A stretch of DNA of 64,000 nt from positions 1 through 64,000 of the forward strand of contig NZ_FPCC01000018.1 in NCBI RefSeq assembly GCF_900116875.1, read 5' to 3'. The position numbers and the translations under genes were made by a program. Shown one piece after another: positions 1 to 8,951 of this stretch. Below the pieces are notes generated by a model that did no database searches, was not told the DNA's origin, and saw only the letters and a list, made by a program, of their open reading frames with translations. This DNA is from Butyrivibrio sp. INlla21. Its GTDB lineage: Bacteria > Bacillota > Clostridia > Lachnospirales > Lachnospiraceae. Numbering within the stretch: position 1 is the first letter of the stretch; each line of letters opens with the position of its first letter.

Positions 1-1
1 A

Positions 2-190
2 AAATATACATATAAAGCCAATTTTTCGGTCGCAGCTCACATGTGCAGAAAGTATTACCGCGGTACGACATCTCCACCAGATCTGGAAACCATCATTTCA
101 AAAAATCTTGTACCTATTAGACCAGACAGGCACCGGGTAAGATACCAGTCTGCAAGAATCTTCAGAGGTTTCCTCTATAGGGTAGCATAA
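2..190 (+). mobile_element. 3' end of an IS transposase gene (partial)
   Basis: An open frame enters from the window edge and stops at 188-190. The visible tail includes CRKYYRGTTSPPDLE and ends FRGFLYRVA. This resembles the C-terminus of IS4-type (DDE) transposases of clostridia, which often end in a YRVA-like motif. Only about 62 residues are visible, so catalytic residues cannot be checked and the family is an inference. The stop codon is followed within 30 bases by a terminator-like hairpin, as expected for the end of an insertion sequence. Confidence 0.55.
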
Positions 191-217
191 AGCTTTGAAT
201 TTTACACGTTAAGCTCA

Positions 218-240
218 GGCGGATTTTAATCCGTCTTTTT
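218..240 (+). terminator. terminator after the transposase fragment
   Basis: GGCGGATT and AATCCGTC form an eight-base stem (one G-U pair) with a very short loop, followed by TTTTT. It lies 28 bases after the transposase stop. Confidence 0.6.
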
Positions 241-260
241 GACGTGGAAATGACATAGAA

Positions 261-305
261 AAAGAGGATGAAGGAACTATTCCAACATCCTCTTTGATTC
301 TTTTT
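261..305 (+). terminator. perfect 10-bp hairpin, probable second terminator
   Basis: AAAGAGGATG at 261-270 and CATCCTCTTT at 286-295 pair perfectly and are followed by a T-rich run. It may terminate in either direction. Confidence 0.5.
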
Positions 306-362
306 GTCCCCGAGTCCAATGTTAACTTAATGACATTGCACGTGATGTGTGGTGGTTTTTTA

Positions 363-420
363 TATAGGAAATTCCACCGAATTTCCTATATTTCGCGAGC
401 GAAATGCTATTTTATTTTTT
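363..420. repeat. two adjacent perfect hairpins upstream of the CapA-like gene
   Basis: TATAGGAAATTC (363-374) pairs perfectly with GAATTTCCTATA (379-390) across a four-base loop. Directly after it TTTCG (391-395) pairs with CGAAA (400-404) across CGAG, followed by a T-rich stretch. The pair lies between the IS remnant and the next gene. It could be a terminator, a short palindromic mobile repeat, or an RNA structure in the leader of the next gene. Confidence 0.5.
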
Positions 421-447
421 ATCTGAAAAAGTATAAGTGGGAATGAT

Positions 448-1800
448 ATGAGTAAACATTTAAAAGTCCTCATTTCGATAATATGCATACTAGCCCTATC
501 CGGCTGCAGTTTTCAAGCGTCAAACGCGCCGGGAGAATCGGATGAACGCGCAGCAGCCGAAATGACTTCGGTGAACGACGGAAGCGTTAAGGTAGCATCT
601 GACGCTGGCGGCCAAACGGCAGATATACCAGGCAACTCCGTCGCATCCGCGCAAGCTGCATCGGTGGAGGTCGCTTCGGCTGAAGCATCACTGGCATCGT
701 CGCCAAAAGAAGATTCTGCGACTTTGCAGAAAGAGCAATCTTCTGACGTGACCCTACTCATGGTCGGAGACATTCTCCTTCATGAGCCTGTTCAGCGCGT
801 GGCTAAGGACGCCGAGGGTAATTACAACTATGACTTTATCTTCGAGCATGTTAAGCCTAAGATGCAAGCTGCGGATGTCGCCATTGTAAATCAGGAAGTT
901 ATCATTGGCGGTAAAGAGCTCGGAGTGTCCGGATATCCGATGTTTAATGCGCCGTATGAAGCCGGCGATGCGCTTGTGGAAGCGGGAGTTGATGTGGTTT
1001 GTCATGCGACGAATCACTCGCTTGATATGGGCAAAAAAGGCATCATCAACTGCTACGAATTCTGGAAGCAGCGCTATCCGCAGATAAAAGTTGTCGGGCT
1101 TAACGGCTTTGAGTATGAATATGAAAATATAGATATCATCGAGAAAAACGGCATTAAGATCGCGATCCTTAACTATTCCTACGGAACCAACGGAATAGCT
1201 TTTCCCAAGGATATGCCTCATGCTGTAGATATGCTTGAAAAAGATAAGGTAGAAAAAGACCTTAAGTACACGGAAGAGAATGCTGATTTCACGCTCGTGA
1301 TACCGCACTGGGGAACAGAGTACAATCTCGGAACCGATGCGTATCAGGAGTACTGGACAGGCATTTTCAGAGAAGGCGGAGCGGATCTTGTTATAGGTGC
1401 GCATCCTCACGTTATCGAACCTGTTGAGATGCTTGAAGATGAGAACACAGGAATAACCAATAATCACGGCGGCGGAGACATGCTTGTTTATTACTCGCTC
1501 GGAAACTTTGTGAGCTGGACATCGTCGACGGGTAAAGGCGTTTCCAACAGAAGTGTCGGCGGAATGGCTAAGGTTACGATAACCAAGAATGCATCCGGCG
1601 AAGCGGTCATCAAAGATCATGAGGTTGAAGCGGTTGTGTGTCACGAGAGCAGCAAGGAACACGGAGTTACCGTTTATCCGCTTTCGGAATATTCCGAGGA
1701 CTTGGCAAAAGAGAATGAGATAAAGCTTCAAGACAGCTCTTTTACCATGCAATATTGCGTAGATCTCTGCGATAAAGTGTGGGGGCATGATTGGAAATAA
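448..1800 (+). CDS. CapA-family lipoprotein (PGA_cap metallophosphatase fold)
   Basis: The 450-residue protein starts with a lipoprotein signal (hydrophobic stretch, then lipobox LSGC at about residues 17-20). A roughly 80-residue Ala/Ser/Glu-rich linker follows, then a CapA/PgsA-like domain from about residue 102 to 430. Family motifs seen are MVGDILL near the start of the domain, NQEV, a CHATNHSLD block and GAHPHVIEP, the Asp/Asn/His motifs of the calcineurin-like metal site. CapA-like proteins in Gram-positives are surface-anchored and linked to poly-gamma-glutamate or other envelope polymers. No pgsB or pgsC lies nearby, so the substrate is unknown. It is a single gene between hairpins and the S-box leader. 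Confidence 0.85.
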   Translation: MSKHLKVLISIICILALSGCSFQASNAPGESDERAAAEMTSVNDGSVKVASDAGGQTADIPGNSVASAQAASVEVASAEASLASSPKEDSATLQKEQSSDVTLLMVGDILLHEPVQRVAKDAEGNYNYDFIFEHVKPKMQAADVAIVNQEVIIGGKELGVSGYPMFNAPYEAGDALVEAGVDVVCHATNHSLDMGKKGIINCYEFWKQRYPQIKVVGLNGFEYEYENIDIIEKNGIKIAILNYSYGTNGIAFPKDMPHAVDMLEKDKVEKDLKYTEENADFTLVIPHWGTEYNLGTDAYQEYWTGIFREGGADLVIGAHPHVIEPVEMLEDENTGITNNHGGGDMLVYYSLGNFVSWTSSTGKGVSNRSVGGMAKVTITKNASGEAVIKDHEVEAVVCHESSKEHGVTVYPLSEYSEDLAKENEIKLQDSSFTMQYCVDLCDKVWGHDWK

Positions 1801-1945
1801 TGCAGGTGTCCGAAGTGATAATTTTTTCTTATTAGGTACTTTAGAAAAAGATTATCAAAAGAACTATTGCTTTTATTAATCTTATAATGTATTATCATAA
1901 ACGAATCTAATCCAAACGATAGATTCCATAATTATATACGAAGTT

Positions 1946-2061
1946 CTCTTATTCAGAGTGGTGGAGGTACATAGGACCTATGAAGCCACGGCAACCCCTC
2001 AAGATGAGGAAGGTGCCAACCTGAGCGTGCAATTCCGATTACGGACTACGAGCAATAAGAG
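1946..2061 (+). promoter_or_regulatory. SAM-I (S-box) riboswitch aptamer
   Basis: The stretch has the S-box layout. P1 is formed by CTCTTATT at the start and AATAAGAG at the end. In between lie the conserved block GAAGCCACGGCAACC, the following hairpin with GAAGGTGCCAACCTG, and the closing arm. It sits directly upstream of metK, the classic target. In the family, S-adenosylmethionine binding stabilises P1 and lets the downstream terminator form, so metK is expressed when SAM is low. Confidence 0.95.
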
Positions 2062-2081
2062 GATCTGAAAATCAATCAGTT

Positions 2082-2114
2082 CCGCTTGTTTGTGCACGCA
2101 ACAAGCGGTTTTTT
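2082..2114 (+). terminator. riboswitch expression-platform terminator
   Basis: CCGCTTGTT (2082-2090) and AACAAGCGG (2100-2108) form a perfect nine-base stem followed by TTTTTT. It sits between the S-box aptamer and the metK Shine-Dalgarno site, so it is the SAM-controlled terminator. Confidence 0.9.
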
Positions 2115-2146
2115 AATGCGTGACGGTACGCGAGAAAGGAAACATA

Positions 2147-3337
2147 ATGGATAAGTTTATTTTTACATCCGAATCAGTAACAGAGGGACATCCCGATAAG
2201 ATCTGCGATAACATTTCAGACGCGATCCTTGATGCCTGCATGGCAGAGGATCCTATGAGCCGTGTAGCTTGCGAGACAGCAACTTGTACAGGTTTCGTTC
2301 TCATCACAGGTGAGATCACAACCAAGGCTCACGTTGATTACGCTAAGATCGCAAGAGAGACAATCAAAGAGATCGGATATGATGATTCAGCTAAGGGCTT
2401 CGACGGCAACACATGTGCTGTTCTTGTAGCTCTTGACCAGCAGTCAGCTGATATCGCTATGGGTGTTGATAAGGCGCTCGAGGCAAGAGAGAATCAGATG
2501 ACAGATGAGCAGCTTGAGGCAATCGGTGCCGGCGACCAGGGGATGATGTTCGGTTATGCTACAAACGAGACAGAAGAGTACATGCCTTACGCTATCAGCC
2601 TTGCTCACAAGCTCACAAAGAAGCTTACAGAGGTTAGAAAGAACGGAACTCTTGCTTACCTCAGAGCAGACGGTAAGAGCCAGGTTTCTGTTGAGTACGA
2701 TGAGAACGGCAAGCCTTTCCGGCTTGAAGCTATCGTAATCTCAACTCAGCATGATGAGAAGGTTACTCAGGAGCAGATCCACGAAGATATCAGAAAGTAC
2801 GTTATCGACGCTATCGTTGATCCTAAGATGGTTGATGCAAATACCAAGATCTTCATCAATCCTACAGGACGTTTCGTAATCGGCGGACCTCAGGGTGACG
2901 CAGGACTTACAGGACGTAAGATCATCGTTGACACATACGGCGGAGCAGCTCGTCACGGCGGCGGAGCATTCTCAGGTAAGGATTGCACCAAGGTTGACCG
3001 TTCAGCAGCTTACGCAGCAAGATACGTTGCAAAGAACATCGTTGCCGCAGGTCTTGCAGACAAGGCTGAGATCCAGCTTTCATATGCTATCGGTGTAGCA
3101 CAGCCTACATCAATTCTTGTAGACACATTCGGAACAGGTAAGGTTTCTGATGAGAAGCTTACAGAGGCAGTTCGTAAGGTATTCGACCTTCGTCCCGCCG
3201 GTATCATCAAGATGCTCGACCTTCGTCGTCCTATCTACAAGGGAACAGCAGCTTACGGCCACTTCGGACGTAACGACCTTAACCTTCCTTGGGAGCAGAC
3301 CAACAAGGTTGATGAGCTCAAGGCAGCTGTACAGTAA
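2147..3337 (+). CDS. metK: S-adenosylmethionine synthetase
   Basis: The enzyme makes S-adenosylmethionine from methionine and ATP. The start is ATG 2147, preceded by AAAGGAAA; an upstream in-frame GTG at 2120 has no ribosome site and lies next to the terminator. The product is 396 residues, the usual MetK length. It begins [18 protein letters not shown], and the ATP-binding [12 protein letters not shown] and the phosphate loop [19 protein letters not shown] are present. It is a single gene controlled by the S-box leader and ends at a bidirectional terminator shared with the convergent AraC gene. Confidence 0.97.
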   Translation: MDKFIFTSESVTEGHPDKICDNISDAILDACMAEDPMSRVACETATCTGFVLITGEITTKAHVDYAKIARETIKEIGYDDSAKGFDGNTCAVLVALDQQSADIAMGVDKALEARENQMTDEQLEAIGAGDQGMMFGYATNETEEYMPYAISLAHKLTKKLTEVRKNGTLAYLRADGKSQVSVEYDENGKPFRLEAIVISTQHDEKVTQEQIHEDIRKYVIDAIVDPKMVDANTKIFINPTGRFVIGGPQGDAGLTGRKIIVDTYGGAARHGGGAFSGKDCTKVDRSAAYAARYVAKNIVAAGLADKAEIQLSYAIGVAQPTSILVDTFGTGKVSDEKLTEAVRKVFDLRPAGIIKMLDLRRPIYKGTAAYGHFGRNDLNLPWEQTNKVDELKAAVQ

Positions 3338-3390
3338 TATAGAGCATATCATCAATATACGTCGCTAAGTGTATTACAGTTAGTAAAATA

Positions 3391-3430
3391 AAAGGCATTG
3401 AGAGAAAAGAAATCTCTCAATGCCTTAATT
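3391..3430. terminator. bidirectional terminator between metK and the AraC gene
   Basis: AAGGCATTGAGAGA (3392-3405) and TCTCTCAATGCCTT (3413-3426) form a perfect 14-base stem, with A-rich sequence on the left and T-rich on the right. The last codons and stop of the minus-strand regulator lie inside it. Confidence 0.85.
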
Positions 3431-4265
3431 TTCTGTATTCTTTCGGTGAGCAGTTCATGCTCTTTGAAAAAGCTTTGTTAAAGCTTGATATACTCTGAAA
3501 TCCCGATAAGAAGGCTACGTCCGTTATCGATATGCTGTCGGAAGCAAGTAATTTAACGGCGTGTTCAAGTCTGTGTCTTGTGAGAAATGCGTTAAAGCTT
3601 TCCGCAGTATATTCTTTAAAAATCCTGGAAAAATAATACGTCGAGAAATTCACGTAATCTGCTACTTCTTGCTGAGTTAAGTCTGACGTGCAATTCTCCA
3701 TAATATACGAGCATGCTTTCTGGATTTTGTAATAAGTGTCGCTTGAACCACTGCTATGCGATGCATCGGAATCATCGTTTGTCATAACGTGAATCGCGAT
3801 CGTGCGAAGCATATCCAGTATCTTGGATTTTATCTGAGTTTCTATAAACATATCTCCCGAATGGTAAATATCATAGCAGGAGCGAATTTCTTCATAGAGC
3901 TTTCTGTGGAGAGTATTGTCGCTTCTTCTGATCACGTGGATATTTCTAAGTCTGTTGGATATAAGATCTATATCTTTTAACCCGGTTAGAATCTCTGAGG
4001 AAAATTGCAAAATAAGCGATGCGTTCGGAGGCGTATTTATAACGGCATGAACCTCTGCGGGCCAGACAAGAAGGATGTCTCCTTCGTTTAGTAAATACCT
4101 TAGGTTGTTGACTTCGTAAGAACAATTGTCTTTGCTCACAAGGACAAATTCCGCCGACAAGTGCCAGTGCGGCGGGAAGGTGCAGGGCGAGCTTTTATAA
4201 GACATTCCGACATCTTTGAAATCCCGGTATTGAATAATTTCTCTGGTCTGATTGGACTGTGGCAT
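3417..4265 (-). CDS. AraC-family regulator with cupin sensor domain
   Basis: A 282-residue transcription regulator. The N-terminal half is cupin-like (FPPHWHLSAEFVLV, then NEGDILLVWPAEVHAV), a typical sugar-binding arm. The last 100 residues form the two-helix-turn-helix AraC domain (LTQQEVADYVNFSTYYFSRIFKEY and SITDVAFLSGFQSISSFNKAF are its two blocks). The start at 4265 is chosen because AAAGGA lies 10 bases upstream; the longer frame to 4319 has no ribosome site. It is divergent from the ABC importer at 4555, so it probably controls that operon. The intergenic region holds dyads that could be operators. Confidence 0.88.
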   Translation of the reverse strand: MPQSNQTREIIQYRDFKDVGMSYKSSPCTFPPHWHLSAEFVLVSKDNCSYEVNNLRYLLNEGDILLVWPAEVHAVINTPPNASLILQFSSEILTGLKDIDLISNRLRNIHVIRRSDNTLHRKLYEEIRSCYDIYHSGDMFIETQIKSKILDMLRTIAIHVMTNDDSDASHSSGSSDTYYKIQKACSYIMENCTSDLTQQEVADYVNFSTYYFSRIFKEYTAESFNAFLTRHRLEHAVKLLASDSISITDVAFLSGFQSISSFNKAFSKSMNCSPKEYRKLRH

Positions 4266-4554
4266 GGGTTTTCGGTCCTTTCCGTGTAATCTGTAACAAG
4301 TTGTATATTTAATAGTCAAATATTGTCATCATTTTTGCCCAATCTAACACAATATCACCAAAAAATCAATCCTCATAATTGGATATTTGTACCAATCGAA
4401 CAAAAACTGGACAAAAAGTTATCTGTTCACAGCAAAAAAGTATGAGAAATATTTGCCCCTCAGAACTAGGATATGGGTATAGAAGATGTTTCATCTTAAA
4501 TCGATTTAGAGGAACTTGTTATTCAGAGGTATTTTTTCTATGGGAGGTAAAAAA
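4266..4554. promoter_or_regulatory. divergent control region between the AraC gene and the importer operon
   Basis: About 290 bases, AT-rich, with no gene. It holds a dyad ATTGG (4378-4382)/CCAAT (4392-4396) and a perfect dyad AAGATG (4483-4488)/CATCTT (4492-4497). Either could bind the AraC regulator; which one does is not visible from sequence. Confidence 0.4.
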
Positions 4555-6018
4555 ATGAGAAGACACATTAAGAGTGCATTGTCTGTTTTCACAGCCGGAC
4601 TTATGGCAGCTTCTTTACTTGTCGGATGCGGAAGCGAAAGCGCACCGACAGATCAGAGCGCAGCTCCTGCGGCAGCCGGCGAGCAGGTATCAACCGTTTC
4701 TGTTGAGACGACTGAGAGCAATACTTCAAAAAAGACAGTTTCTATGGGCGACAGACAGATCGAGGTGGAAGTAACCGATATCGGTCTTAAGGGAAGCTTT
4801 TCATATTGGTCAGCGTTTACCGGTGATTCCGCTACATGGGATCAGGAACGTGTAGATGCGTTTAACGAAGCGTACAAAGATCTTGGTATCACATGCGAAG
4901 TACAGTATGTACCGGACGGCGCAGGTATCAACAACGGTAAGCTCCTCTCATCCATCGCAGGCGGAACCGCACCGGATCTTTTGGTCACGGATAATCCGAC
5001 AAGTGCATATCAGTATGTTGCTGAGGGTTCATTCATGCCTCTCGACAGCATCTTAAAGCAGATCGACCTTGATGTTGATTCTTTCTATGCAGGATGTAAA
5101 GACGTTATGTACTACAAGGATCAGTGCTATCTGATTCCTCAGGATACAAACGTTATCATGTTATATTTCAGACCCGACATTGCAAAAGAGTGCGGACTTG
5201 ATGTAGACAACCCGCCTACAACTCTTGAAGAGCTTGATGCTTGGGCAGATGCTATGACAGTTGCCGACGGAAGCAACTATTCAAGAATGGGACTTATTCC
5301 TTGGCTTGATTCAGGAAACGATGCATTCGTTCTTCCTTTCTTCTTCGGAGCAGATCCTTATAACCAGGCAGAGAACAAGATCAATCTTACAGGCGACAAC
5401 ATGGTTAAGTATATGGAGTGGATCCAGAGCTATGCCAAGAAGTATGATCCCGAGAAGATCAACGCATTCTCATCAGGACTTGGCGGAATGTTCTCACCCG
5501 ATCATCCTTTCATGACAGGTAAGGTTGGAATGACCATCACAGGTAACTGGTTCACAGGCGCTCTTAAGGCATATGCACCTGATGTTCCTTACACAGCAGT
5601 TCCCGTGCCCGTTCCCGAATACGGAAGAGCAAAGAGCTCAACATTCGGATGTAACGTATTTGCAATTCCCAGCGGAACAGATCCTGAAAAAGCAGCTCTT
5701 GCAGCACTTTTCGTAAAGTTCTGTGAGCAGGGTACAGTTAACGATGACAACTTCTGTCAGTGGAGATCGATCCCCGTAATCGATGCGGCATTTGATGATG
5801 TAACACTTACAAAAGAAGGCGATGCAATGTACGCTATGGAGCGTGAGATCGCAGCATCACCCGAGAACGGTATTCCCGCACTTTGCTCAGTATCCGCAGA
5901 GCTTTCAACACAGTTCCAGACACTTCGTGAGAATCTTATTTACGATACCTCACTCGATCCCGCAACTGAGTTAAAGACTCTTGAAGATCAGATGCAGGCT
6001 GCACTTGAAGCAAAGTAA
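4555..6018 (+). CDS. ABC importer sugar-binding lipoprotein
   Basis: A 487-residue extracellular solute-binding protein of the carbohydrate family 1 type. The start at 4555 follows GGGAGGT with 6-base spacing. The protein begins with a lipoprotein signal ending LLVGCGS, so it is anchored to the outer face of the membrane. After a short Ser/Thr/Ala linker come the family features: an early acidic FNEAYKDLGI helix, SIAGGTAPDLLVTD, and AKSSTFGCNVFAIPSGTDPEKAA near the hinge. It heads an operon with two permeases and two VOC proteins, downstream of a divergent AraC regulator. The substrate is probably an oligosaccharide but cannot be named. Confidence 0.9.
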   Translation: MRRHIKSALSVFTAGLMAASLLVGCGSESAPTDQSAAPAAAGEQVSTVSVETTESNTSKKTVSMGDRQIEVEVTDIGLKGSFSYWSAFTGDSATWDQERVDAFNEAYKDLGITCEVQYVPDGAGINNGKLLSSIAGGTAPDLLVTDNPTSAYQYVAEGSFMPLDSILKQIDLDVDSFYAGCKDVMYYKDQCYLIPQDTNVIMLYFRPDIAKECGLDVDNPPTTLEELDAWADAMTVADGSNYSRMGLIPWLDSGNDAFVLPFFFGADPYNQAENKINLTGDNMVKYMEWIQSYAKKYDPEKINAFSSGLGGMFSPDHPFMTGKVGMTITGNWFTGALKAYAPDVPYTAVPVPVPEYGRAKSSTFGCNVFAIPSGTDPEKAALAALFVKFCEQGTVNDDNFCQWRSIPVIDAAFDDVTLTKEGDAMYAMEREIAASPENGIPALCSVSAELSTQFQTLRENLIYDTSLDPATELKTLEDQMQAALEAK

Positions 6019-6059
6019 TAAGTTAAAAGAAATATGATAACTCGGAAAGGAGAAGAAAA

Positions 6060-6911
6060 ATGGGGAAGGGACTTCGAGGGTATAAAATCGGTATCATGAT
6101 ACAGAAAGGCATAATATATCTCTTTTTGCTTATATTTGCAATGGGATTCCTGCTACCGTTTTTTTTCCTCCTTACGGGTTCGTTTAAAACCTCCAGTGAA
6201 TTGTTCTCGGTACCTTTCAGATGGTTCCCAAAGAGGATAACACTGGAAAACTATCAGCAGGTTTTTACAAAGATTCCGTTTTTCAGATATCTCAAAAATA
6301 CAGTTATAATCGTTGTTTTGAACATAATCGGAGCGCTCGCTTCCAATTCGCTGATCGCGTACGGATTCTCGAGACTTCGCTGGCCGGGCAGGGATAAGAT
6401 CTTTATCATCGTCATCGCGACAATGATATTGCCTTATCAGGTTACACTTATTCCGCTTTATCTCATGTACACGAAGATCGGTTGGATAGGAACCTTCCTT
6501 CCGCTGACACTTCCGGGATTTTTCGGAAACGCGTTCTTTATCTTTTTGATGAGACAGTTCCTTGTAGGAATTCCAAAAGAGCTTACGGAATCCGCAAGGA
6601 TCGACGGCGCCGGAGAATTTACGATATTCCTAAAACTTATGATGCCGATCTCAAAGCCCGTACTTGCGACGGTTGCGATCATGTCATTCATGAATTCATG
6701 GAAAGACTTCTTAGGACCTTTGGTATTCCTCGGAAGCGACAGATTGTACACACTCTCGCTCGCGGCATCTATGCTGAGGTCAAACCTAAATCCCAACTGG
6801 GAGCTTTTGCTTGCACTTGGAGTTGTAATGGTTCTTCCCGTACTTATCTTGTTCTTCGTACTTCAGAAGTACTTCATTCAGGGAATTACCATGAGTGGAA
6901 TTAAGGGATAA
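6060..6911 (+). CDS. sugar ABC transporter permease (MalG type)
   Basis: A 283-residue inner-membrane permease with six predicted membrane helices. The family's cytoplasmic loop that docks to the ATPase is seen as ELTESARIDGAGEFTIFLKL (EAA motif). A GGAGAAGAAAA ribosome site precedes the ATG. In most related operons the MalF-type permease comes first; here the MalG-type gene comes first. No ATPase is encoded in the operon, so it likely uses a shared MsmK-type ATPase encoded elsewhere. Confidence 0.92.
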   Translation: MGKGLRGYKIGIMIQKGIIYLFLLIFAMGFLLPFFFLLTGSFKTSSELFSVPFRWFPKRITLENYQQVFTKIPFFRYLKNTVIIVVLNIIGALASNSLIAYGFSRLRWPGRDKIFIIVIATMILPYQVTLIPLYLMYTKIGWIGTFLPLTLPGFFGNAFFIFLMRQFLVGIPKELTESARIDGAGEFTIFLKLMMPISKPVLATVAIMSFMNSWKDFLGPLVFLGSDRLYTLSLAASMLRSNLNPNWELLLALGVVMVLPVLILFFVLQKYFIQGITMSGIKG

Positions 6912-6924
6912 GGGGGCCGAGTAT

Positions 6925-7848
6925 ATGTTTGTAAAAAGAATGATAAATAAAATGTTTGCGGATTACAGCGGTTCCAAGATGCGTAAAAAAGAAGCGATCC
7001 ACGGGCTTTTGTTTGTACTTCCGTGGATAATAGGATTTTTGGTATTTACCTTATATCCCATCGCTTGTTCGCTGTACTATTCGCTTTGCAATTACAACGT
7101 TATAGGAAAACCTACTTTTGTGGGACTTGCGAATTATACGAACCTATTTAAGGACAAGACTTTTGTAAAAGCATGCATGAATACGCTGTACATGATTGCG
7201 ATAGGTGTTCCCGTTACAACGTTTACGGCGGTTCTTGTTTCGCTTCTTTTGAATAATAAAAAGCTTAGAGGAACAGGTTGGATGAGAGTTGTGTTCTTCA
7301 TCCCGACGCTCGTTCCAACAGTCGTTGCGTGCCTTTTGTGGATATGGGTAATGCAGCCCGATTCGGGTATAGTCAATACGATCCTCGGATACTTCCATAT
7401 TCCGGGACCCGGATGGCTCAGCTCTCCGACATGGGCAAAACCTGCATTCATCCTGATGATGATATGGACCTGCGGAAATGCGATAATCATTTACCTTGCG
7501 GGATTGCAGGATGTTCCGGAAAGTCTTTATGATGCGGCGGCGATAGACGGTGCCAATTTCTGGAAGCAGTCCTGGCATATCTCTGTTCCGCTTATAAGAC
7601 CCACTATTCTTTACAATGTAACGACACTGATCATCGGCGTGTTCCAGTGGTTTGCCGAGCCCTATATCATGACTGAAGGCGGCCCGAGCAATGCTACAAT
7701 GTTCTATTCTTTGTACCTGTATCAGAACGCATTCTCTTTCTTTAAGATGGGATATGCTTCGGCACAGGCTTGGATCATGCTGCTTGTAGCATTGGTAATT
7801 ATTCTTATCTTGTTTAAGGTATTTAAATTCAACGAGACGGAGATTTGA
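6925..7848 (+). CDS. sugar ABC transporter permease (MalF type)
   Basis: A 307-residue partner permease with about six membrane helices and the EAA loop ESLYDAAAIDGANFWKQSWH. The start is placed at ATG 6925, 13 bases after the previous stop and behind AAGGGGG; the frame is open back to 6895 inside the upstream gene. It probably pairs with the MalG-type protein to form the membrane channel for the binding protein at 4555. Confidence 0.92.
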   Translation: MFVKRMINKMFADYSGSKMRKKEAIHGLLFVLPWIIGFLVFTLYPIACSLYYSLCNYNVIGKPTFVGLANYTNLFKDKTFVKACMNTLYMIAIGVPVTTFTAVLVSLLLNNKKLRGTGWMRVVFFIPTLVPTVVACLLWIWVMQPDSGIVNTILGYFHIPGPGWLSSPTWAKPAFILMMIWTCGNAIIIYLAGLQDVPESLYDAAAIDGANFWKQSWHISVPLIRPTILYNVTTLIIGVFQWFAEPYIMTEGGPSNATMFYSLYLYQNAFSFFKMGYASAQAWIMLLVALVIILILFKVFKFNETEI

Positions 7849-7872
7849 TCATAACAATCAGGAGGAAAGAAG

Positions 7873-8376
7873 ATGGCAATCGGAACAAAGAGCGTTGTTC
7901 ATATTGCATTTGTGGTAAAAGATATTGAGGCAGTTGTTGATAAATGGAGTCGCCTTTTGGGACTTGAGGAAAAGCCGGATATATGGAATATCCCGGGACC
8001 CGACGTTGCTCCCACACTTACAAACGGAAAGCCCGAATTATATCATAATTGCAGGATCGGTGTAATTAAGCTTGATAATCTTGCACTTGAGATCGTGCAG
8101 CCCGGAGAAGAGGACAGCCCGTGGAAGACGTTTCTTGAAAAACACGGCGAAGGGTTTCAGCACATGGCGTTTCTCGTGCCCGACGAAAAAGAGGCGCGTA
8201 AAACTATCAAAGAAATTTCGGGAGCAGAGTCTGAGTATCACATCGGATACTATCCCGGGCAAGCGTACATGTTCTTTGATACCTTCGATGCATTAAAGAC
8301 TGAACTTAACATCAAGGTTGACGGAGACTACAAGGAGACGATCGCAAAGCTGCAAAAAGAAATAAGCGGCAAGTGA
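7873..8376 (+). CDS. VOC-superfamily protein (glyoxalase/epimerase fold), copy 1
   Basis: A 167-residue protein with two beta-alpha-beta-beta-beta modules: VVHIAFVVKDIEAVVDKW at the start and HMAFLVPDEKEARKTI in the second half. Likely metal ligands are the His in VVHIAF, the Glu in ALEIVQP and the His in QHMAF. The closest described enzymes of this layout are methylmalonyl-CoA epimerases and lactoylglutathione lyases, but the substrate is unknown. It has an AGGAGG ribosome site and sits 24 bases after the permease gene, so it is co-transcribed with the importer and may act on the imported compound. Confidence 0.85.
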   Translation: MAIGTKSVVHIAFVVKDIEAVVDKWSRLLGLEEKPDIWNIPGPDVAPTLTNGKPELYHNCRIGVIKLDNLALEIVQPGEEDSPWKTFLEKHGEGFQHMAFLVPDEKEARKTIKEISGAESEYHIGYYPGQAYMFFDTFDALKTELNIKVDGDYKETIAKLQKEISGK

Positions 8377-8416
8377 TATACTAAATTTACTAACACAAAA
8401 GACAAGGAGAAAGAGT

Positions 8417-8890
8417 ATGAGTTTAAAAGCAATCTTGGATACGGCAAAATTTGCTCAGGTGGGATTTGTCGTACATGATATTGAGGCGACCAAAAAACAG
8501 TACGCTCTTTTATTTGATGTAAAAGAGCCTGATACTCAGCCGGGCGGTGATTATGAGATCACACAGACAACGGTATTCGGTCAGCCTGCTCCGGAAGCGG
8601 GATGTAAGCTTGCGTTTATCGATCTTACACCCGGTGTTCAGCTTGAGCTTATTGAGCCCAACAAAGCACCTTCCGTATGGAGAGATCACCTTGATAAGTA
8701 CGGCGAGGGAATTCACCACATTGCTTTCTATGTAGATAAAGCAGATCCTGTTATTGAGAAGTTAAAAGAGGAATTTGGCGCAGTTGTCGAGCAGGTAGGA
8801 AACTACGGTGACGGCAGCGGAAGATATATTTATCTCTCACTTCAGGATAAGTTAAAATGCAGAATTGAGCTTCTTGAAAGCTTTAATTAA
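8417..8890 (+). CDS. VOC-superfamily protein, copy 2
   Basis: A 157-residue paralogue of the preceding gene (AQVGFVVHDIEATKKQY, then GIHHIAFYVDKADPVIEKL). Where copy 1 has VHIAF, this copy has QVGF, so the first His ligand is replaced by Gln; Gln can serve as a ligand in some family members. It has an AAGGAG ribosome site and is the last gene before a strong terminator. The two proteins may form a heteromeric enzyme or act on successive products; this is inference. Confidence 0.85.
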   Translation: MSLKAILDTAKFAQVGFVVHDIEATKKQYALLFDVKEPDTQPGGDYEITQTTVFGQPAPEAGCKLAFIDLTPGVQLELIEPNKAPSVWRDHLDKYGEGIHHIAFYVDKADPVIEKLKEEFGAVVEQVGNYGDGSGRYIYLSLQDKLKCRIELLESFN

Positions 8891-8904
8891 TATCAGACAA
8901 AAAA

Positions 8905-8946
8905 GCATTGCTCGGACACGAAAAGTGTCGCGAGCAATGTTTTTTT
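8905..8946. terminator. bidirectional terminator between the VOC operon and dnaE
   Basis: A long hairpin (8905-8939, GCATTGCTCG with GACAC / GTGTC and CGAGCAATG) is flanked by A and T runs, so it can stop transcription from both convergent units. Confidence 0.85.
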
Positions 8947-8951
8947 ATAAG

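Noticed and set aside
754..1788. 344-codon ORF antisense to the CapA-like gene
   Set aside because: It mirrors the codon pattern of the plus-strand gene, has no ribosome site and resembles no protein family.
7134..7578. Two long minus-strand ORFs within the MalF-type permease gene
   Set aside because: They are shadows of a hydrophobic coding sequence in other frames, with no ribosome site or motif.
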